NCBI RefSeq assembly: GCF_000949455.1
Contig: NZ_JXXK01000029.1
Span: 1 to 48,519, forward strand
Length of the DNA stretch: 48,519 nt
Source: Ruthenibacterium lactatiformans
GTDB lineage: Bacteria > Bacillota > Clostridia > Oscillospirales > Ruminococcaceae
Reading direction: 5' to 3'
Positions 15,926 to 24,776 of this stretch are shown here, piece by piece. A model generated the notes under the pieces. It was not told the DNA's origin and did not search any database. It saw only the letters and a program-made list of their open reading frames with translations. The position numbers and the translations under genes are program-made. Each line of letters starts with the position of its first letter. Position 1 is the first letter of the stretch.

Positions 15926-15982
15926 TTGACAAAACCGTTCCGGCCTGTTAATATGAAGTCAACTTCATAAGAAGTAAGCTTC
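15926..15982 (+). promoter_or_regulatory. Consensus promoter with tandem operators for the XRE regulator
   Basis: TTGACA (15926-15931), 17 bp and TAATAT (15949-15954) form a near-perfect sigma-A promoter. Overlapping and following the -10 are two copies of GAAGTNANCTTC, at 15955-15966 (GAAGTCAACTTC) and 15971-15982 (GAAGTAAGCTTC). They are 16 bp apart, and the first lies inside the palindrome ATGAAGTCAACTTCAT. The position blocks initiation, so the adjacent XRE protein is probably its own repressor. Confidence 0.72.
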
Positions 15983-15998
15983 ACATCCGGAGGAACGC

Positions 15999-16229
15999 AT
16001 GAAAACAAAACTGAAAGAGCTGCGCACCGCCGCAGGGCTTACGCAGCAGCAGCTTGCCGACCGGACGCATGTTTCCAGCCGGACGATCATCTCCATCGAA
16101 AAAGAACAATACAGCCCCTCGCTGATGTTGGCATACCGGCTGGCACTGGTGTTCGGCGTGACCGTGGAGGAATTGTGCTGTCTTGCGGAAAACAAGAGCA
16201 TGGAGGACGCTGTGTATGAAAACCTGTAA
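15999..16229 (+). CDS. XRE-family helix-turn-helix regulator
   Basis: The 76-residue protein is essentially one Cro/CI HTH domain: KLKELRTAAGLTQQQLADRTHVSSRTIISIEK, then YSPSLMLAYRLALVFGVTVEEL. It resembles the small YozG-type regulators usually paired with a membrane protein. CGGAGG lies 7 nt before the ATG. The gene overlaps the downstream membrane-protein gene by 14 bp. The tandem dyads at its promoter suggest autoregulation. Confidence 0.93.
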   Translation: MKTKLKELRTAAGLTQQQLADRTHVSSRTIISIEKEQYSPSLMLAYRLALVFGVTVEELCCLAENKSMEDAVYENL

Positions 16230-16689
16230 ACATTTGACCTATACCCGGAAAATTCAATGGCGCATCCGCGCTCTTTGGCTGCTGCTTACCGGAATGCTCG
16301 TGTACATGGTGCTTATCGCGGAGCTTGGCGGCGGAGACTCGCGCACGATGACGCCGCTTGCCGACAAATTCAGCCGCATCGTGTTCTTCGGCGGGCTGGG
16401 CTATGTCATCGGACGTATTTGCAAAAACAAACAGCTGCTGCGAAGCAGGCAGCTTCTGCAGCAGCAGATGAAAACGGAACTGGACGAACGCAACCAGTAT
16501 CTGCACGACAAAAGCGGCGGCATTGTGGCGGACATCCTGCTCGCCATCCTGCTCTTTGTCACGCTCACCGCGTCGATGTTCGACATGGCGGCTTTTTACA
16601 CGGCATTTTCCGTGCTGGCCGCCGCCATCCTTCTGAAAGCTGCGACGTACTGGTTTTACAGCCGTCAGGGCGGTGAACGCCCGCTCTGA
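16216..16689 (+). CDS. Small membrane protein paired with the XRE regulator
   Basis: A 157-residue protein with three or four hydrophobic segments (about 20-36, 57-72, 103-122 and 125-143). A charged central region (SRQLLQQQMKTELDERNQYLHDKSGG) lies before the last pair. It resembles DUF2178-like or DUF3796-like proteins that occur next to small XRE regulators; function unknown. GGAGG 9 nt before the ATG at 16216, inside the end of the XRE gene, decides the start. A strong terminator follows. Confidence 0.8.
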   Translation: MKTCKHLTYTRKIQWRIRALWLLLTGMLVYMVLIAELGGGDSRTMTPLADKFSRIVFFGGLGYVIGRICKNKQLLRSRQLLQQQMKTELDERNQYLHDKSGGIVADILLAILLFVTLTASMFDMAAFYTAFSVLAAAILLKAATYWFYSRQGGERPL

Positions 16690-16699
16690 TGATCCTGGT

Positions 16700-16752
16700 A
16701 AACCCGGCGGCACGCTTCCGAATCCGGAAACGTGCCGCCGGGTTTTGTTTTT
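16700..16752. terminator. Rho-independent terminator
   Basis: AAACCCGGCGGCACG (16700-16714) pairs with CGTGCCGCCGGGTTT (16731-16745), followed by TGTTTTTT on the plus strand. It ends the XRE/membrane pair. It also lies 40 bp beyond the proS stop on the opposite strand and may serve both. Confidence 0.9.
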
Positions 16753-16789
16753 TCGGCTGTTCTTTATTTCCACAGTCCGGGCCGCTGTT

Positions 16790-18532
16790 TTAAAGCCTGG
16801 GCGGCACCTGTGCGGCCGCCTCGTCCTCAAGGCGGCGCAGCAGCGCCTGCACGGCCTGCACGGCTTTTGCAAGGGGTGCTTTCTCCTTTACCGTCTTATC
16901 CCTTGCGGCGAGTTCAAAGCAGCCTTCTGCGCAGTTGCGCGGGCTGACGATCACGCGCACGGGTATGCCCAGCAGGTCCGCGTCTGCAAACATCACGCCG
17001 GCGCTCACGGTGCGGTCATCGTACAGCACCTCTACACCGTTTTTCTGCAGCGATGCGTACAATGCATCCGCCGCCGCTTTTGTTCCGGCGTCATCCGCCC
17101 GCAGGCAGCACAGATGCACCTGCCAGGGTGCGATGGCCAGCGGCCAGACGGGGCCGTGGTCGTCGTGCCGGACCTCGCACACGCATGCGGCCAAGCGGCC
17201 CACGCCGATGCCGTAGCACCCCATTACAGGCGTTTTTTCCGTACCGTCCGCATCAACATAACGCATGCCCATGGCCTGTGTATACTTGGCGCCCAGCTGA
17301 AAGATATTGCCCACCTCTACGCCGCGGGACACCCGAATGGCAGGCCTGCCGCACACCGGACACACACCGCCGTCCGGCAACTTGGCAAAATCGTGATATT
17401 CCACCGTTCCGCAGTCCCGTTCAAGCTGCAGGCCCGTACTGTGGAATCCCTGCCGGTTTGCCCCGCAGACGAGATTGCCCGTGCCCTGCAGGGATGTGTC
17501 ATACAGCACCGTCATCCCGCCGCACAGCCCCACCGGACCGATAAAGCCCGCGCAAAGGCCACTTTCCGGCGTAATAGCCGCCGGCCGGACATCGCAGCCC
17601 AGATAATTGGTCAGCTTGGTCTGGTTCGCCTCCAGGTCGCCCCGCAAAAACAACACCACATAGCTGCCATCCGTCTCCTTTTGGTATACCACAGCCTTGC
17701 AGCACTGCGCGGGTATGACATGCAAAAAGGCGCACAACGCCTCAATGGTGTGCGCGTCCGGCGTTTCCACCGTCTGCAGCGGCTGCAAAACTGCGGGCGG
17801 CTCATTGTGCGCCACACAGGCCGCAGCCTCCACATTGGCACGGTAGCCGCAGGCGCCGCACACCGCCACGGAATCCTCCCCGGCGGGCGTCAACAGCATG
17901 AATTCATGGGAAAGGCTGCCGCCCATCATGCCGGAATCCGATGCAACGGAAACCACCTCCGGCAGGCCTGCCCGGGCAAAAATGCGCTCGTAGGCGCGGT
18001 GGCAGCGCGCGTAATAACGTTCCAGGTCCTGCTGGGAAGTATGAAAAGAATATGCGTCCTTCATCGTGAATTCCCGCACACGGATGAGGCCGCCGCGGGG
18101 ACGGGCCTCATCGCGGAACTTGGTCTGGATCTGATAGATCATAAAGGGATACCGCGCAGCCGTCCGGCCGTATTCCCGCACGAGCTGCACAGCGGCTTCC
18201 TCGTGTGTCATGCCCAACACCATGGGAGTGCCTGTGCGGTCTTGGAAACGCAGCAGCTCGCTTCCCACGCTCACATATCGGCCCGATTCCTCCCACAGCG
18301 CGCCGGGCAGCACCACAGGCATGGACACCTCCTGTCCTTCAATCGCATCCATCTCTTCGCGGATGATCTGCTCCAGCTTGCGGGTGACGCGGCGCAAGGG
18401 CGGATACTGGGAAAAGATACCGTTTGCGACGCCTTTCATATAACCGCCGCGCACCATCAGCGCGTGGCTTTCGATGACACAGCCCGCAGGCCGTTCCCGA
18501 AAACGTTCCCCCACCAATTTGTCCAGCTTCAT
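16790..18532 (-). CDS. proS: Prolyl-tRNA synthetase (bacterial type with editing domain)
   Basis: The 580-residue class II synthetase charges tRNA-Pro. Motif 2 is present (KFRDEARPRGGLIRVREFTMKDAYSFH), and motif 3 is CYGIGVGRLAACVCE. Between them the INS editing insertion (about 230-385) carries KAVVYQKETDGSYVVLFLRGDLEANQTKL, the bacterial form that clears mischarged alanine. The C-terminal anticodon domain starts near WPLAIAPWQVHL. AAGGAGGAG 6 nt before the ATG at 18532 sets the start; the longer open frame only reads through the leader. A T-box riboswitch controls it. Confidence 0.95.
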   Translation of the reverse strand: MKLDKLVGERFRERPAGCVIESHALMVRGGYMKGVANGIFSQYPPLRRVTRKLEQIIREEMDAIEGQEVSMPVVLPGALWEESGRYVSVGSELLRFQDRTGTPMVLGMTHEEAAVQLVREYGRTAARYPFMIYQIQTKFRDEARPRGGLIRVREFTMKDAYSFHTSQQDLERYYARCHRAYERIFARAGLPEVVSVASDSGMMGGSLSHEFMLLTPAGEDSVAVCGACGYRANVEAAACVAHNEPPAVLQPLQTVETPDAHTIEALCAFLHVIPAQCCKAVVYQKETDGSYVVLFLRGDLEANQTKLTNYLGCDVRPAAITPESGLCAGFIGPVGLCGGMTVLYDTSLQGTGNLVCGANRQGFHSTGLQLERDCGTVEYHDFAKLPDGGVCPVCGRPAIRVSRGVEVGNIFQLGAKYTQAMGMRYVDADGTEKTPVMGCYGIGVGRLAACVCEVRHDDHGPVWPLAIAPWQVHLCCLRADDAGTKAAADALYASLQKNGVEVLYDDRTVSAGVMFADADLLGIPVRVIVSPRNCAEGCFELAARDKTVKEKAPLAKAVQAVQALLRRLEDEAAAQVPPRL

Positions 18533-18583
18533 ATTCGGCTCCTCCTTTGTGTTCGGCCGGGCCGGACGGTTCCCGCATACTGC

Positions 18584-18900
18584 AAAAAACGCCCCGGGCC
18601 GGCTGGTTAACAGTCGGCTCAGGGCGAACAGAATGTCCGTGGTACCACCTGAGTTCGGGAAATATCCCGCGCTCCGCCGCACACGGCGCAAAACGCCGGA
18701 TGCGTTCCCCGGGTAACGGTGGGGGACCGGCACAGCTTAATGAGGACAGGCCCGTTCGCTGCGCGGCTCAAGGAGGGGTTCCGCGGGCCTTCCGGGAGGA
18801 TTCTCACCAGCCATCCTCTCTCTGCGCCATCCAGCCGCGCTTACTGTTTCCTTGTCATCGCCATCTTGCTGATTCAATTTACCGCCGCTGCGCTGCGCAA
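18584..18900 (-). promoter_or_regulatory. T-box riboswitch (proline-type) of proS
   Basis: Read on the minus strand, the leader has the T-box core AACTCAGGTGGTACCACGG (18655-18637). It is followed by a terminator stem (CGCCCTGAGCCG with CCGGCCCGGGGCG) and TTTTTT at 18589-18584. The antiterminator would use the T-box bases. Upstream is a Stem I-like region: AGTAA (18845-18841) faces GGAACCC across a CGCGG/CCGCG helix, giving a probable specifier codon CCC (18778-18776, proline). Uncharged tRNA-Pro would stabilise the antiterminator and allow proS transcription. The outer 5' border is approximate. Confidence 0.93.
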
Positions 18901-18953
18901 AGCCATAAAGGAACGGAAGCGCAGGCCATCGCTTCTGCGGCTGTTTCTATCAG

Positions 18954-18980
18954 ATTATCACACCGCGGGCCGCGCGTCAA
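18954..18980 (-). promoter_or_regulatory. Putative promoter of the proS T-box transcript
   Basis: TTGACG (18980-18975) on the minus strand is followed at 15 bp by GATAAT (18959-18954), or at 17 bp by the poorer TAATCT. It lies just past the stop codon of the sugar transferase, at the expected distance before the T-box. Confidence 0.5.
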
Positions 18981-18982
18981 GC

Positions 18983-19579
18983 CTATTTACCCTGCGTACC
19001 GCCTTCTACCACGCCGCGGCCCGCAAGCACATTGAAAATGGTCTTGAAAAAAATCTTCATATCCAGCACAAAGTTTACATGTGCCGCATAATAACCGTCC
19101 AGTTCCGCCTTGACGGGAATGGGCAGCTCGTCCCGGCCATTCACCTGCGCGTAACCTGTCAGGCCGGGCACCAGCGCGTTTGCCCCGTATTTATCCCGCT
19201 CTGCAATCAGGTCTGCCTGATTCCAAAGCGCCGGACGCGGCCCGACGACGCTCATCTGCCCGGCCAGGATATTGAACAGCTGCGGCAGTTCATCCAAACT
19301 GGTTCGCCGCAAAAAGCGCCCGCTGCGCGTGATCATCGCCTCCGGGTTCTGCAGCAGATGCGTGGGCACGTCATGAGGCGTATCGGCATACATGGAACGA
19401 AATTTAAGAATGCTGAACAGACGCTTGTCGCGGCCCACCCTTTTCTGGCGGAAAAAGACAGGGCCCTTGGAATCCAGCTTGACCCACGCCGCCAACACCA
19501 ACAGCAGCGGCGAAAGCACGATGGTGCCCGCCAGTGCCAGCAGAAAATCCAACACACGTTTCACAACGCTTTTATACAT
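18983..19579 (-). CDS. Undecaprenyl-phosphate sugar-1-phosphate transferase (small monotopic type)
   Basis: The 198-residue protein is a bacterial sugar transferase of the PglC/WcaJ catalytic-core type. There is one N-terminal re-entrant hydrophobic segment (DFLLALAGTIVLSPLLLVLAAWV), then GPVFFRQKRVGRD, FSILKFRSMYAD, the catalytic Asp-Glu in TSLDELPQLFNIL, MSVVGPRPAL and PGLTGYAQVNGRD. It places a sugar-1-phosphate on undecaprenyl phosphate at the inner membrane face, the first step of a surface glycan. It follows the membrane dehydratase gene by 12 bp. Confidence 0.93.
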   Translation of the reverse strand: MYKSVVKRVLDFLLALAGTIVLSPLLLVLAAWVKLDSKGPVFFRQKRVGRDKRLFSILKFRSMYADTPHDVPTHLLQNPEAMITRSGRFLRRTSLDELPQLFNILAGQMSVVGPRPALWNQADLIAERDKYGANALVPGLTGYAQVNGRDELPIPVKAELDGYYAAHVNFVLDMKIFFKTIFNVLAGRGVVEGGTQGK

Positions 19580-19591
19580 CGGCTGCGCTCC

Positions 19592-21463
19592 TTAGTCGTA
19601 GTTATTTTCCGCATGATGGAACGTCGGCACCAGATCGATCAGCGCCTGCACCAGGTTGTCGCTGTTGTTGCTGTAAGCGATCTGCTTAAGCGTGGTCAGA
19701 TGGTCGAAAAAGGTATCTTTATTGAGCTTGAGCGGCGCACCGACAAAAATCTTCTTATTATCTGTCTGGCGCAGGCCTTCCTCATCCATCAGCAGCTCCT
19801 CATACAGCTTTTCGCCGGGGCGAAGGCCTGTGAACTTGATTTCGATATCGCGGTACGGGATGAAGCCCGACAGCTTGATGAGGTTTTCAGCCAGATCCAG
19901 AATTTTGACAGGGTTGCCCATATCCAGCACGAAAATATCTCCGCCGTTGCCCATGGCCCCGGCTTCCAGAACAAGACGCACCGCCTCGGGGATCGTCATA
20001 AAATAGCGCACGATGTCCGGGTGTGTAACGGTGACCGGCCCGCCCGCCGCGATCTGCTCTTTGAACAGCGGCAGAACCGAGCCGTTGGAACCAAGCACAT
20101 TGCCGAAGCGCACCGCTACAAATTTGGTTTTGCTTTTCTGCGCCAGCGCCTGGACGATCATCTCGCACAGGCGTTTTGTCGCACCCATCACGTTGGTGGG
20201 ATTCACCGCCTTGTCCGTCGAGATGAGAACAAAACGCCCCACACCGTATTTGTCCGCCGAAAGCGCCACATTGTAGGTGCCGAACACGTTGTTTTTGACG
20301 GCCTCCTCCGGCGCGTCCTCCATCAACGGCACATGTTTATGCGCCGCTGCATGGAACACCACGTCCGGCTGATAGCGCGCGAACAGGCGGTCCACCTTTT
20401 TGGAATCGCGCACAGAGGCGATGCATACATCCAGCTTGAGCGCACTGCCGTAGCGGCGCTTCAGCTCCTGCTGGACGGAATAGGCGCTGTTTTCATAAAT
20501 ATCCACAATGATGAGCCGCTTTGGCCCGCAGGCCGCGATCTGGCGGCACAGCTCCGAACCGATGGAACCGCCGCCGCCCGTCACCATCACGACCTTACCG
20601 GAGACAAGGGTGTTCGTCAGGTCTGTTAATTCAATCTGCTCACGTCCCAGCACGTCCTCCACACGCACGTCCCGCACGCGCGAAAGCACGTCCTTCCCGC
20701 CGTTGGCGATGAGCTGTACGATATCCGGCAGGATGCGCACGTTGCACTTTGTCTTGTTGCAGATGCTCAGGATGCGCCGCTTGTTTTCGTCATCCACCGT
20801 TGGGATGGCGAACAGGATGGTCTCGATCTCGCAGCGCTCCACAAGCTCCGGGATATCCTCCGTAGTTCCCATGATCTCAATGCCCATGATGGAACGCCCC
20901 ACCTTTTCCGGGGCGTCGTCCACGCAGCAGATGATGTTCATTTCAGGGGATTTGTTTTTTGCAAACTCGTGCAGCAGCGTGCTGGCCGCGTCGCCCGCGC
21001 CGATGAGCAGCGTGCGGCGGTTGGCCCTTGCCCGCTTTTTCAGCGTTGTGTTCCGGTACATGCGGTACGTCAGGCGCGAGTACAGCGTCAGCGACGAGGC
21101 AAACAGTGCGCTGAGCGCATAAACGGACCGTGGCACCCCCCGTTCCTCCCACCACAGCAGCAGCGTCACCACGACAAAAATCGACACCGCGACGGCCGAC
21201 GCCACACACAGGCGGAAGAACTCCACGATCTCGGCATAGCGCCACAGGCTGTCGTACATGCCCATCAGGCCGTAGACAATCTCATAGCAGCATACAAAGA
21301 AAAAACAGCTGGAGATCAGCAGGCTGTTGTATTCGGAAAACGAGGTGCGCCCCGTGATGAGCGCCCATGGCAGCATATACGACACCGTCACCACAACGAC
21401 GTCGAACGCGATCAATATCTGCTTTCGGAACCGCTGTGCAAAGGCGGAAATATGGCTCAGCAA
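19592..21463 (-). CDS. Membrane-bound UDP-sugar 4,6-dehydratase (PglF/CapD/WbpM type)
   Basis: The 623-residue protein starts with four membrane segments (about 15-130). A CoA-binding-like Rossmann region (TLLIGAGDAASTLL) follows, then the SDR dehydratase domain from about 285. NAD binds at VMVTGGGGSIGSELCRQI. Further marks are FHAAAHKHVPLMED and the active-site segment STDKAVNPTNVMGATKR, where Met replaces the usual Tyr, as is normal for this group. Products are UDP-4-keto-6-deoxy sugars for diaminosugars such as bacillosamine or QuiNAc. With the adjacent small transferase it fits initiation of an N-acetylated surface glycan; the rest of the pathway is not nearby. Confidence 0.92.
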   Translation of the reverse strand: MLSHISAFAQRFRKQILIAFDVVVVTVSYMLPWALITGRTSFSEYNSLLISSCFFFVCCYEIVYGLMGMYDSLWRYAEIVEFFRLCVASAVAVSIFVVVTLLLWWEERGVPRSVYALSALFASSLTLYSRLTYRMYRNTTLKKRARANRRTLLIGAGDAASTLLHEFAKNKSPEMNIICCVDDAPEKVGRSIMGIEIMGTTEDIPELVERCEIETILFAIPTVDDENKRRILSICNKTKCNVRILPDIVQLIANGGKDVLSRVRDVRVEDVLGREQIELTDLTNTLVSGKVVMVTGGGGSIGSELCRQIAACGPKRLIIVDIYENSAYSVQQELKRRYGSALKLDVCIASVRDSKKVDRLFARYQPDVVFHAAAHKHVPLMEDAPEEAVKNNVFGTYNVALSADKYGVGRFVLISTDKAVNPTNVMGATKRLCEMIVQALAQKSKTKFVAVRFGNVLGSNGSVLPLFKEQIAAGGPVTVTHPDIVRYFMTIPEAVRLVLEAGAMGNGGDIFVLDMGNPVKILDLAENLIKLSGFIPYRDIEIKFTGLRPGEKLYEELLMDEEGLRQTDNKKIFVGAPLKLNKDTFFDHLTTLKQIAYSNNSDNLVQALIDLVPTFHHAENNYD

Positions 21464-21659
21464 AATTTCATCACCAATCTTTATTTACATCCTGCCCTTT
21501 TGCAGGCCCGGCGGTACGCCTGCAAAGCGCGGCGTCCGGACGGCCCTGTGCGGGGCGGCGCGCGGAAACAGCCTCCGCGCCGCTTGATTCTTTCCTATTT
21601 TACACCATTTTCTCTCAATAATCAATGTTGGCATAAAATGCGCGCCGCAAACGCCGGAA

Positions 21660-21687
21660 GGGGCCGCGCCATATCCGGCGCGGCCCC
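21660..21687 (-). terminator. GC-rich hairpin after spoIVA, probable terminator
   Basis: GGGGCCGCGCC (21660-21670) pairs with GGCGCGGCCCC (21677-21687), 11 perfect base pairs with a 6-nt loop, 11 bp beyond the spoIVA stop. The following T-content is poor, so termination may be partial. Confidence 0.6.
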
Positions 21688-21697
21688 GTGGAAAATA

Positions 21698-23173
21698 TTA
21701 TAGAATAATGCAGATAAGCCCCGAACAGCCTTCGTTGATAACGCGCTCAATGGTCTCCTGCAGACGTGTGCGCGCTTCGGAGGGCATATGCAGCAGCTTG
21801 TTCTGCAGCCCCTCGTTGACAAGCTCATGCAGGCTCTTGCCGAAGATATTGCTCTGCCATATCTTGCCCGGGTCCTCCTCGAAATCAGCAAGCAGGCTCT
21901 TGACAAGCTCTTCCGACTGGCGTTCGCTGCCCACGATGGGCGCGACCTCTGTGGATATCTCGGTCCGTATCATATTGATGGACGGCGCGCTGGCCCGCAG
22001 GCGTACGCCGTATCGTCCGCCCTGATGGACGATCTCCGGCTCTTCCAGCGTCAGCTCGTCGATGCCCGGCATCACAATGCCATAGCCCGTGGCGTTCACC
22101 TCGTCCAGCGCGCTTTTGATCTTTTCGTACTGCGTTTTGATGCGCGCCAGATTGATGATGCACGGCATGAGGCTTGCTTCGTCGCATATCTCAAGCCCCG
22201 TTGTCTCTCCCAACACTTTGTAAAAGATATCGTCCTGCAGCTCCAGCGCCATAGTGGCGCAGCCCGTGCCCAGGTCTATGAACTTCATCTTGCTGGTCTT
22301 GACATATGGACACTCCACGGTCCGCGGCGAGGATGCGATGTCCTTCATCACGCTGGTGCCCGCCGCAAACTCCTGTACCGCTGTATATACAGCCTCCTGC
22401 AGCCAATGTCCGTGATCCAGCATCGTGACCCATTTGGGCATCGAAAACGCGATCTCTTTGAGCGGGAACTCAAACAGCACGTTCTTGAGGATCTCGGTGA
22501 TGGTCTCCTCCGTCAGCTCCACACAGCTCACGGGCATGACGGTACGGCCGTATTTTTTGCTCAGCTCCTCGGCCAGAGTCATGCTCTCCAGCGACTCCGG
22601 CGCGACGCAGTTGAGCAGAATGATAAACGGCTTCTGGATGGCCTCCAGCTCCTGAATGACGCGCTCCTCGGCCTTCTCGTAGCCGCTGCGTGGGATATCG
22701 CTGATGGAACCGTCCGTGGTGACGACAAGGCCGATGGTGGAATGCTCACAGATGACCTTTCTCGTGCCGGTTTCCGCCGCTACATCGAAAGGGACCTCTT
22801 CGTCGAACCAGGGGCTTTTCACCATGCGGGGCTTTTCATTTTCCTCGTGACCCATGGCGCCGGGCACCATGTAGCCCACGCAGTCGATGAGACGTGTGCG
22901 GAAGGAGGCGCCGTCCTCAAGGTCGATGGAGACCGCCTGTTCGGGCACGAATTTCGGCTCGGTCGTCATGATGGTTCGCCCAGCGGCGGATTGCGGCAGT
23001 TCGTCGCGCGCCCGCTGGCTGAACGCCTCGCTCTGGATCTCGGGCAGCACCATCAGTTCCATAAAGCGTTTGATGAAAGTGCTTTTGCCCGTGCGCACCG
23101 GCCCGACGACGCCGATGTAGATGTCGCCGCCTGTACGAGTGGCGATGTCTGTATAAAGATTGCAATGATCCAT
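21698..23173 (-). CDS. spoIVA: Stage IV sporulation protein A (spore-coat foundation ATPase)
   Basis: The 491-residue protein matches SpoIVA over its length. The N-terminal TRAFAC-type ATPase has Walker A GPVRTGKST (residues 24-32), followed by DCVGYMVPGAMGHEENEKPRMVKSPW, then a sensor-like STIGLVVTTDGSISDIPR. The long C-terminal half ends GLICIIL. SpoIVA polymerises with ATP hydrolysis on the outer forespore membrane, tethered by SpoVM, and recruits the coat. It lies 19 bp downstream of the SipL-like gene, so the two are co-transcribed in the mother cell. GGGGAG 8 nt before the ATG fixes the start. Confidence 0.96.
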   Translation of the reverse strand: MDHCNLYTDIATRTGGDIYIGVVGPVRTGKSTFIKRFMELMVLPEIQSEAFSQRARDELPQSAAGRTIMTTEPKFVPEQAVSIDLEDGASFRTRLIDCVGYMVPGAMGHEENEKPRMVKSPWFDEEVPFDVAAETGTRKVICEHSTIGLVVTTDGSISDIPRSGYEKAEERVIQELEAIQKPFIILLNCVAPESLESMTLAEELSKKYGRTVMPVSCVELTEETITEILKNVLFEFPLKEIAFSMPKWVTMLDHGHWLQEAVYTAVQEFAAGTSVMKDIASSPRTVECPYVKTSKMKFIDLGTGCATMALELQDDIFYKVLGETTGLEICDEASLMPCIINLARIKTQYEKIKSALDEVNATGYGIVMPGIDELTLEEPEIVHQGGRYGVRLRASAPSINMIRTEISTEVAPIVGSERQSEELVKSLLADFEEDPGKIWQSNIFGKSLHELVNEGLQNKLLHMPSEARTRLQETIERVINEGCSGLICIIL

Positions 23174-23192
23174 CCTGTTTTCTCCCCTCTCC

Positions 23193-24713
23193 TCAAGTAG
23201 CCGACGGTATCAGCAGGCGCTGCGGCGCTTCCAGGATGCCCGAGCCGGTATCGTTCGCGGCCGCAATAGCCTCCGGCGAAGCCGCATACCGCTTTGCGAT
23301 ATCGAACATATCCTCGCCTGCCTGTGCAAAATAGATGCGCAGAGCGATATCCCCGTCGTCCCGCACCAGCGGCGACGTGCACTGCACGTCGGCCAGCACC
23401 GTCTGTGTGGAGCGGAAGCTGACGATGCCCCGCACCGTCAAAACAATAGCCGCGCTGGTATCGTCCCCCACCTTGCGGGCCGAAACGCTGCCCACCGACG
23501 GATAGCACTGGGCGATCACGTCCGCCGCAGGCCGCGGATAACGGCGCGGCAGCGTATATTCACACACCTTGTCGTAGCAGTCTATCTCTTCCAGCGCATT
23601 GATGCACAGCAGATGCGCCATCACACGGCCGCGCAGCACCGCCTCGCCGTCCTGTTCGATGACCTCCATAGGCAGCGGCGTCGCCATCACATCAATGATG
23701 CGCGCGTTCTCGTCCGGCAGTTGGCCTGTGGTGACAGCCTCCACCTGCTGGGTAAACACGTCGGCAACCTCCTCCAGCGCCACCTGCTGCTGCGTGAGCA
23801 CGGTCTCGCTTTCGGTGGAAAACGCGTCGCTTACCGCCATGTATTCCACCGGGCGGTACACCTTGACGTACAGCGCTGCCGTGGCGGAGATGGTGTTCTC
23901 ACCCTCATCCTCGCCGGAGCCTCCCGTGATGGTGCAGCCTGTGGGCTGCACCACTGCAAAACACTGGCAGTCCTCGGCCGCGCCCTCTACATCCAGTATC
24001 TCATTGAAAGGTATCTGCCGCGTGGTGTGTACCAGTGTGTGGCCGGGAGCCGTGCGGTATACCACTTCCGCGCGGATCTCGCCTTTGAGCACCGCCTTTC
24101 CGGAAACGAGCTTTACCTCGTTCACTGCGCCGGTGCACTGGGTACTGAGCACCATCTCCGGAGGCGCGTCAAACGCAATGCTTTCCTCAGCCGTGATAAG
24201 TTTTTCCTGCGATCCCACCGTCTTGCTGCCCGTGAGCGACGTTGTGCGCTGCTGGATGCCGCCGCCGGCCAGCGCGGTAATTACCTCCCCTTGTGCCTCG
24301 GCCACAGCCTCGATGGACAGAGCGAACGCGCCCCGGACGTCCACGCGTCGCTGGTTGACCGCCCGGCAGTTCACATACTCCGTCTCTCCCGAGACAAGCA
24401 CGGTCGCCGGGCCCCAGCTTCCCGGCTTCACATCCACCTGTTTTGTGAACGGCAGCTTTTGTTCCGCCTGACACAGACTTTCGTCCCCTTCGGACTGGTA
24501 ATATACCACGCACCGCAAATAACCGTCTACCGTGAGCCTGCCCGCCGTGACCTGCTTTTGCAGCACCACAAGATAAACAAAGCACTTGACGATCTTGAAC
24601 ACCTGCGGCAGGTAGTCCGGGATGAGCATTTCGGTCTCCACCGGGAGTTCCAGTTTTGTATCGCAGATGCTTTCCGCCGCGGTGACGGTATCTTTGTACA
24701 CCTTTAATTCCAT
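23193..24713 (-). CDS. sipL: DUF3794 (SPOCS) and LysM protein, SipL-like SpoIVA partner
   Basis: The 506-residue protein has repeated DUF3794/SPOCS modules (for example GRLTVDGYLRCVVYYQSEGDESLCQAEQ, then a second copy with AVLKGEIRAEVVYRT, and a third with VLRGRVMAHLLC). A C-terminal LysM (IYFAQAGEDMFDIAKRY, then ILEAPQRLLIPSAT) closes it. SipL of Clostridioides difficile has this architecture and uses its LysM to bind SpoIVA, localising the coat. Here the gene directly precedes spoIVA, which supports the same role. The ATG at 24713 (MELKVYKDTVTAAES) gives the family start; the longer frame runs into the terminator upstream. Confidence 0.85.
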   Translation of the reverse strand: MELKVYKDTVTAAESICDTKLELPVETEMLIPDYLPQVFKIVKCFVYLVVLQKQVTAGRLTVDGYLRCVVYYQSEGDESLCQAEQKLPFTKQVDVKPGSWGPATVLVSGETEYVNCRAVNQRRVDVRGAFALSIEAVAEAQGEVITALAGGGIQQRTTSLTGSKTVGSQEKLITAEESIAFDAPPEMVLSTQCTGAVNEVKLVSGKAVLKGEIRAEVVYRTAPGHTLVHTTRQIPFNEILDVEGAAEDCQCFAVVQPTGCTITGGSGEDEGENTISATAALYVKVYRPVEYMAVSDAFSTESETVLTQQQVALEEVADVFTQQVEAVTTGQLPDENARIIDVMATPLPMEVIEQDGEAVLRGRVMAHLLCINALEEIDCYDKVCEYTLPRRYPRPAADVIAQCYPSVGSVSARKVGDDTSAAIVLTVRGIVSFRSTQTVLADVQCTSPLVRDDGDIALRIYFAQAGEDMFDIAKRYAASPEAIAAANDTGSGILEAPQRLLIPSAT

Positions 24714-24747
24714 ACGGCCTCGTCGCCCCTTTCGCTGTTCTAACTCA

Positions 24748-24776
24748 TCTATATGAAGCGGTGCGGCGATGTATGC
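24748..24776 (-). promoter_or_regulatory. Candidate sigma-E-like (mother-cell) promoter of sipL-spoIVA
   Basis: On the minus strand GCATACAT (24776-24769), a 13-bp spacer and CATATAGA (24755-24748) resemble the sigma-E -35/-10 pair. The -10 lies 35 bp before the sipL start and just after the spoVM terminator. Both boxes deviate from consensus, so this is tentative. Confidence 0.4.

Noticed and set aside
16673..18610. A 645-codon plus-strand open frame, His-rich
   Set aside because: It is the mirror of proS; the His richness is the antisense of Val/Met codons.
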